A stretch of DNA of 8,955 bases from assembly GCA_003132605.1 (NCBI GenBank), contig PKYJ01000109.1, positions 1,367-10,321 of the forward strand, read 5' to 3'. This stretch comes from Peptococcaceae bacterium (GTDB lineage Bacteria > Bacillota > DSM-12270 > Thermacetogeniales > Thermacetogeniaceae). Below, in pieces: positions 6,717 to 8,955 of this stretch. Position 1 is the stretch's first letter. Each line of letters starts with the position of its first letter. The position numbers and the translations under genes were made by a program. The notes beneath the pieces are model-generated. The model was not told the DNA's origin, did no database searches, and saw only the letters and a list, made by a program, of their open reading frames with translations.

Positions 6717-8081
6717 CTAATGGCTCTTGGCTTCAGTGGGGGAAAAGCACTCCCCACTGAAGCCAAGACCCAGCTTACTGCGCAGGTACGCTCTGGCCTC
6801 GGCCACCATGTAGAAGGAGCCGGTGACGCAGACCAGGTCCTCACAGCCGGCCTCTTTGAGGGCGGCATCCACGGCGGCGGTGATCTCCTCGACCTGCAGC
6901 ACGTGGTCCACGTAGCGTCGGGCCTCGGTCGCCAGCAACTCCCAGTCCCCTGCCCGCGGGCTGTTCGGCCTGGTGATCACCACCACCGACGCCAGCGGCG
7001 CCAACTCGCCCACCACTTTCTCCCGCTCCTTGTCCCCCAGCATCCCCAGCACCAGGATCAGCCGCCGGTAATGGTAGATCCCCTGCAGGGCCGCCCGCAG
7101 CTTCCGGGACCCGTCGTGGTTGTGGGTTACATCAACCAGGATCACCGGCCTCTCCGACAGCAGTTCCAACCGGGCCGGCCACCTGGCGGCGGCAAGGCCC
7201 GCCCTGATCTGCTCCGTGGTAATCTGCACACCGTGTTGTTGGCGCAGCACCTCGATCGCCCCGAGGGCGGTGGCGGCGTTGATCGCCTGGTACTGACCGG
7301 CCAGGGGCACCCACTGGGCAGGGTAGTTCCCCCATGGGCTGCGCAGGTTGAATCTTGTCCCGGAGGGCGTGGATTCGATCAACTCATAGCCAAACTCGAC
7401 ACCGACCCGCAGCAGGGAGGCGTCCACCTCGCGGCACCGGGCAGCGATCACATCGAGGGCATCACGGTCAAAGGCGGCCGTGACCGCATGCCCGCCCTGC
7501 TTGATGATGCCCGCCTTGACTGTGGCTATTTCCTTGATGGTATTGCCAAGGTAGTCCATGTGGTCGAAGGCGACGTTGGTGATCACCGCCGCCAGGGGGG
7601 TGGGAATGACGTTGGTGGAATCGATGGCGCCGCCCAGGCCGACCTCCAGCACCAGGAAGTCCACCTGCTCCTCGTAAAAGTACAGGAAGGCAACAGCGGT
7701 GCAGACCTCGAACTCGGTGGGGTGTTCGTACCCGTCCCGCACCATCTGATCCAGGTGCGGCTTTATTCTGGAGATCAGGTCCGCCAGCTTCGACTCGCTG
7801 ACCGGAACCCGGTTGATCAGGTAGCGTTCGGTGTAGCTGTCGAGATGGGGCGAGGTGAACAGCCCCACCCGGCAACCGGCGGCCTCCAGGACCGAGGCCG
7901 TCATCATGGCGGTCGACCCCTTGCCGTTGGTGCCGCCGACGTGTACCACCCGCAGCTTCCGGTGTGGGTCTCCCAGGAGTTGCAGCAGGTACTCGATCCG
8001 CTGCAGTCCGAAATTGAAACCGAATTTAGTCAGGCCGACCAAGAAGTCCAGCGCTTCGTCATAGGACATGGATGATGGCAT
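6717..8081 (-). CDS. folC: Bifunctional dihydrofolate synthase / folylpolyglutamate synthase
   Basis: FolC joins glutamate to dihydropteroate and extends the polyglutamate tail of folates, using ATP, in the cytoplasm. The 454 residues hold the Mur-ligase-like P-loop GGTNGKGST (49-57), SPHL (77-80), EVGLGG (146-151), STNVI (155-159), the DHMDYLG segment and KAGIIK (189-194). K189 is at the usual carbamoylated-lysine position. The residue before that lysine is Val, not the common Glu, and the Mur-like DxxHNxxG motif reads DVTHNHDG (317-324). The conserved domain appears to end near residue 437 (GSFYMVAEARAYLRSKLG). The remaining residues (LGFSGECFSPTEAKSH) are encoded by a perfect inverted repeat and look like an added tail. 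The ATG at 8081 has AAAGGGTG about 6 nt upstream; M5 is an alternative. It follows phoU by 36 bp. Whether it does both reactions cannot be told from sequence. Confidence 0.95.
   Translation of the reverse strand: MPSSMSYDEALDFLVGLTKFGFNFGLQRIEYLLQLLGDPHRKLRVVHVGGTNGKGSTAMMTASVLEAAGCRVGLFTSPHLDSYTERYLINRVPVSESKLADLISRIKPHLDQMVRDGYEHPTEFEVCTAVAFLYFYEEQVDFLVLEVGLGGAIDSTNVIPTPLAAVITNVAFDHMDYLGNTIKEIATVKAGIIKQGGHAVTAAFDRDALDVIAARCREVDASLLRVGVEFGYELIESTPSGTRFNLRSPWGNYPAQWVPLAGQYQAINAATALGAIEVLRQQHGVQITTEQIRAGLAAARWPARLELLSERPVILVDVTHNHDGSRKLRAALQGIYHYRRLILVLGMLGDKEREKVVGELAPLASVVVITRPNSPRAGDWELLATEARRYVDHVLQVEEITAAVDAALKEAGCEDLVCVTGSFYMVAEARAYLRSKLGLGFSGECFSPTEAKSH
6725..6768. repeat. Perfect 17-bp inverted repeat within the end of folC
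   Basis: TCTTGGCTTCAGTGGGG (6725-6741) and CCCCACTGAAGCCAAGA (6752-6768) are exact reverse complements around a 10-nt loop. The repeat encodes residues 438-452 or so of FolC, just before the stop. It has no T-run, so it is not itself a standard terminator, but it stands 21 bp from the real one. It would form a very stable RNA hairpin at the 3' end of the message. Confidence 0.9.
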
Positions 8082-8117
8082 GATCGCACCCTTTTCGATG
8101 TTCGAAGTTCAGGAGTC

Positions 8118-8777
8118 TCACACGTTGAGATCTTTGCGCTCTCCCTTGACCATGAAGTACACCGCCTCGCCGAGGTTGGTACAATAGTCCGCCATGCGCT
8201 CCATGTGCCTGCCCACGAACAGGAGATGGGTGGCCTGCTGGATCGTCCGGGTATCTTCCAACATGAAGGACAACAGTTCCCTGAAGATCTGGTGATAGAG
8301 AGCGTCTACCTCGTGGTCGCAATCGATCAACTGCTCCACCTGGGAGGCGTCGCGGCGCATAAAGGCATCGAGGCTGATCCGCAGCATCTTCTGGGTAATC
8401 TCGGCCATCCTGGGTATGTCGATCAGGGGCTTGATCAGAGGCTGGCCGGAGAGGCGGATGGTTACCTTGGACACATCTTTTGCATGGTCAGCTATCCGCT
8501 CCAGGTCGTTGGTGATCTTCAGGACGGCGCTGATCACGCGGAGGTCGCTAGCCATCGGCTGCTGTAAGGCCAGCAACCGGATACAGTCATCCTCAATCTG
8601 AACCTGAAAATCATCGATGGAAACGTCGCCATCGATGACCTGCTGAGCCAGGATCTCGTCCCGCGTCTTGAGCGACTTGACCGCGTTGAAGATGGCCTGC
8701 TCCACCATCGTGCCCATCTTCAAGACGTCCTGCTGCAGTTCATCCAACTGTTCGTGAAAAGACTTGCGCGTTACCAA
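8118..8777 (-). CDS. phoU: Phosphate transport system regulator PhoU
   Basis: PhoU is a cytoplasmic, membrane-associated regulator that couples the PstSCAB phosphate transporter to the phosphate-sensing kinase. The 219 residues are normal family length and all-helical. They form two homologous three-helix bundles with a metal-binding ExxxD-type motif in each: LERIADHAKD at 92-101 and MERMADYCTN at 192-201. The N-terminus (TRKSFHEQLDELQQDVLKMG) is typical. Translation starts at TTG 8777, with GGGGGAGGGG ending 6 nt upstream. It follows pstB by 28 bp, the usual last two genes of a pst operon. No Pho box is visible here; it would lie upstream of the operon, outside the window. Confidence 0.97.
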   Translation of the reverse strand: MVTRKSFHEQLDELQQDVLKMGTMVEQAIFNAVKSLKTRDEILAQQVIDGDVSIDDFQVQIEDDCIRLLALQQPMASDLRVISAVLKITNDLERIADHAKDVSKVTIRLSGQPLIKPLIDIPRMAEITQKMLRISLDAFMRRDASQVEQLIDCDHEVDALYHQIFRELLSFMLEDTRTIQQATHLLFVGRHMERMADYCTNLGEAVYFMVKGERKDLNV

Positions 8778-8805
8778 GTCTATCCCCTCCCCCCGGCTGC
8801 GTGTA

Positions 8806-8955
8806 TCAACCGAACCGTCCGGTGATATAATCCTCAGTCTCCTTCTTTTCAGGATATGTGAACAGCTTGTCGGTCCTGCCGAACTCGATCAGAGAGCCGT
8901 TCAGGAGAAAGGCCGTGAAGTGCGATACCCGTGCGGCCTGCTGCATGTTGTGGGT
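8806..8955 (-). CDS. pstB: Phosphate ABC transporter ATP-binding protein PstB (C-terminal fragment)
   Basis: Only the last 49 residues are inside the window. They read THNMQQAARVS, then a hydrophobic strand, then LIEFGRTDKLF and the ending TEDYITGRFG. The first residues are the H-loop of the ABC ATPase (the His in T-H-N-M), and the DYITGRFG terminus is diagnostic of PstB. It powers high-affinity phosphate uptake with PstS, PstC and PstA, whose genes would lie beyond position 8955. The frame is intact to its TGA stop, and phoU follows directly. Confidence 0.95.
   Translation of the reverse strand, partial: THNMQQAARVSHFTAFLLNGSLIEFGRTDKLFTYPEKKETEDYITGRFG

Noticed and set aside
6546..8075. 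A 509-codon open frame on the plus strand opposite folC
   Set aside because: It is the antisense of folC, crosses the terminator and promoter region, and has low-complexity composition with no family motif.
8085..8106. Small palindrome TTCGA-ACA-TCGAA between phoU and folC
   Set aside because: Five-base arms are too short to separate from chance, and the gap is only 36 bp with the folC ribosome site in it.

Overview
The window looks like chromosomal DNA from a GC-rich Firmicute, most likely a clostridial or Peptococcaceae-type organism such as the Pelotomaculum/Desulfotomaculum/Moorella group. This rests on gene order (folC, a DUF4321 protein, maf, radC, mreB, mreC, mreD, a class B PBP2, then minC), on AG-rich Shine-Dalgarno sites, on frequent GTG and TTG starts, and on rho-independent terminators. 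The genus is inference from synteny. Every gene I can support is on the minus strand, so transcription runs from high to low coordinates.

Layout in transcription order: the last 49 codons of pstB (8955-8806), phoU (8777-8118) and folC (8081-6717) form an upstream block that ends in a strong hairpin terminator (6703-6655). A new transcription unit probably starts from a promoter near 6583-6555. It carries a small two-helix membrane protein of the DUF4321 family (6521-6258), maf (6244-5636), radC (5660-4965), mreB (4935-3913), mreC (3837-2833), mreD (2783-2259) and mrdA/PBP2 (2251-224). Most junctions are short or overlapping. A weaker hairpin with a T-tract (161-132) follows mrdA. An AT-rich leader then precedes the first 14 codons of minC, which runs off the window at position 1.

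Functionally, the main block is the cell-shape and elongation machinery. MreB filaments, MreC and MreD form the elongasome scaffold and PBP2 is its transpeptidase. MinC, the division-site inhibitor, comes next. Maf (a nucleotide pyrophosphatase family often linked to division arrest) and RadC/UPF0758 are the usual upstream companions. The upstream block ends the phosphate-uptake (pst) operon and carries folate biosynthesis.

I see no mobile element, CRISPR array, RNA gene or undescribed multi-gene system; this is a conserved housekeeping locus. The interesting material is small-scale. The mreC translation-start region is duplicated 66 bp upstream, giving a 9-codon mini-ORF. A perfect 17-bp inverted repeat encodes the final residues of FolC. 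A 21-bp in-frame minisatellite lies in the mreC tail. PBP2 has a charged helical insertion between its SxN and KTG motifs. The minC leader contains a possible upstream ORF. No stretch over 300 bases lacks a gene; the two largest gaps (43-223 and 6522-6716) are described in the entries.
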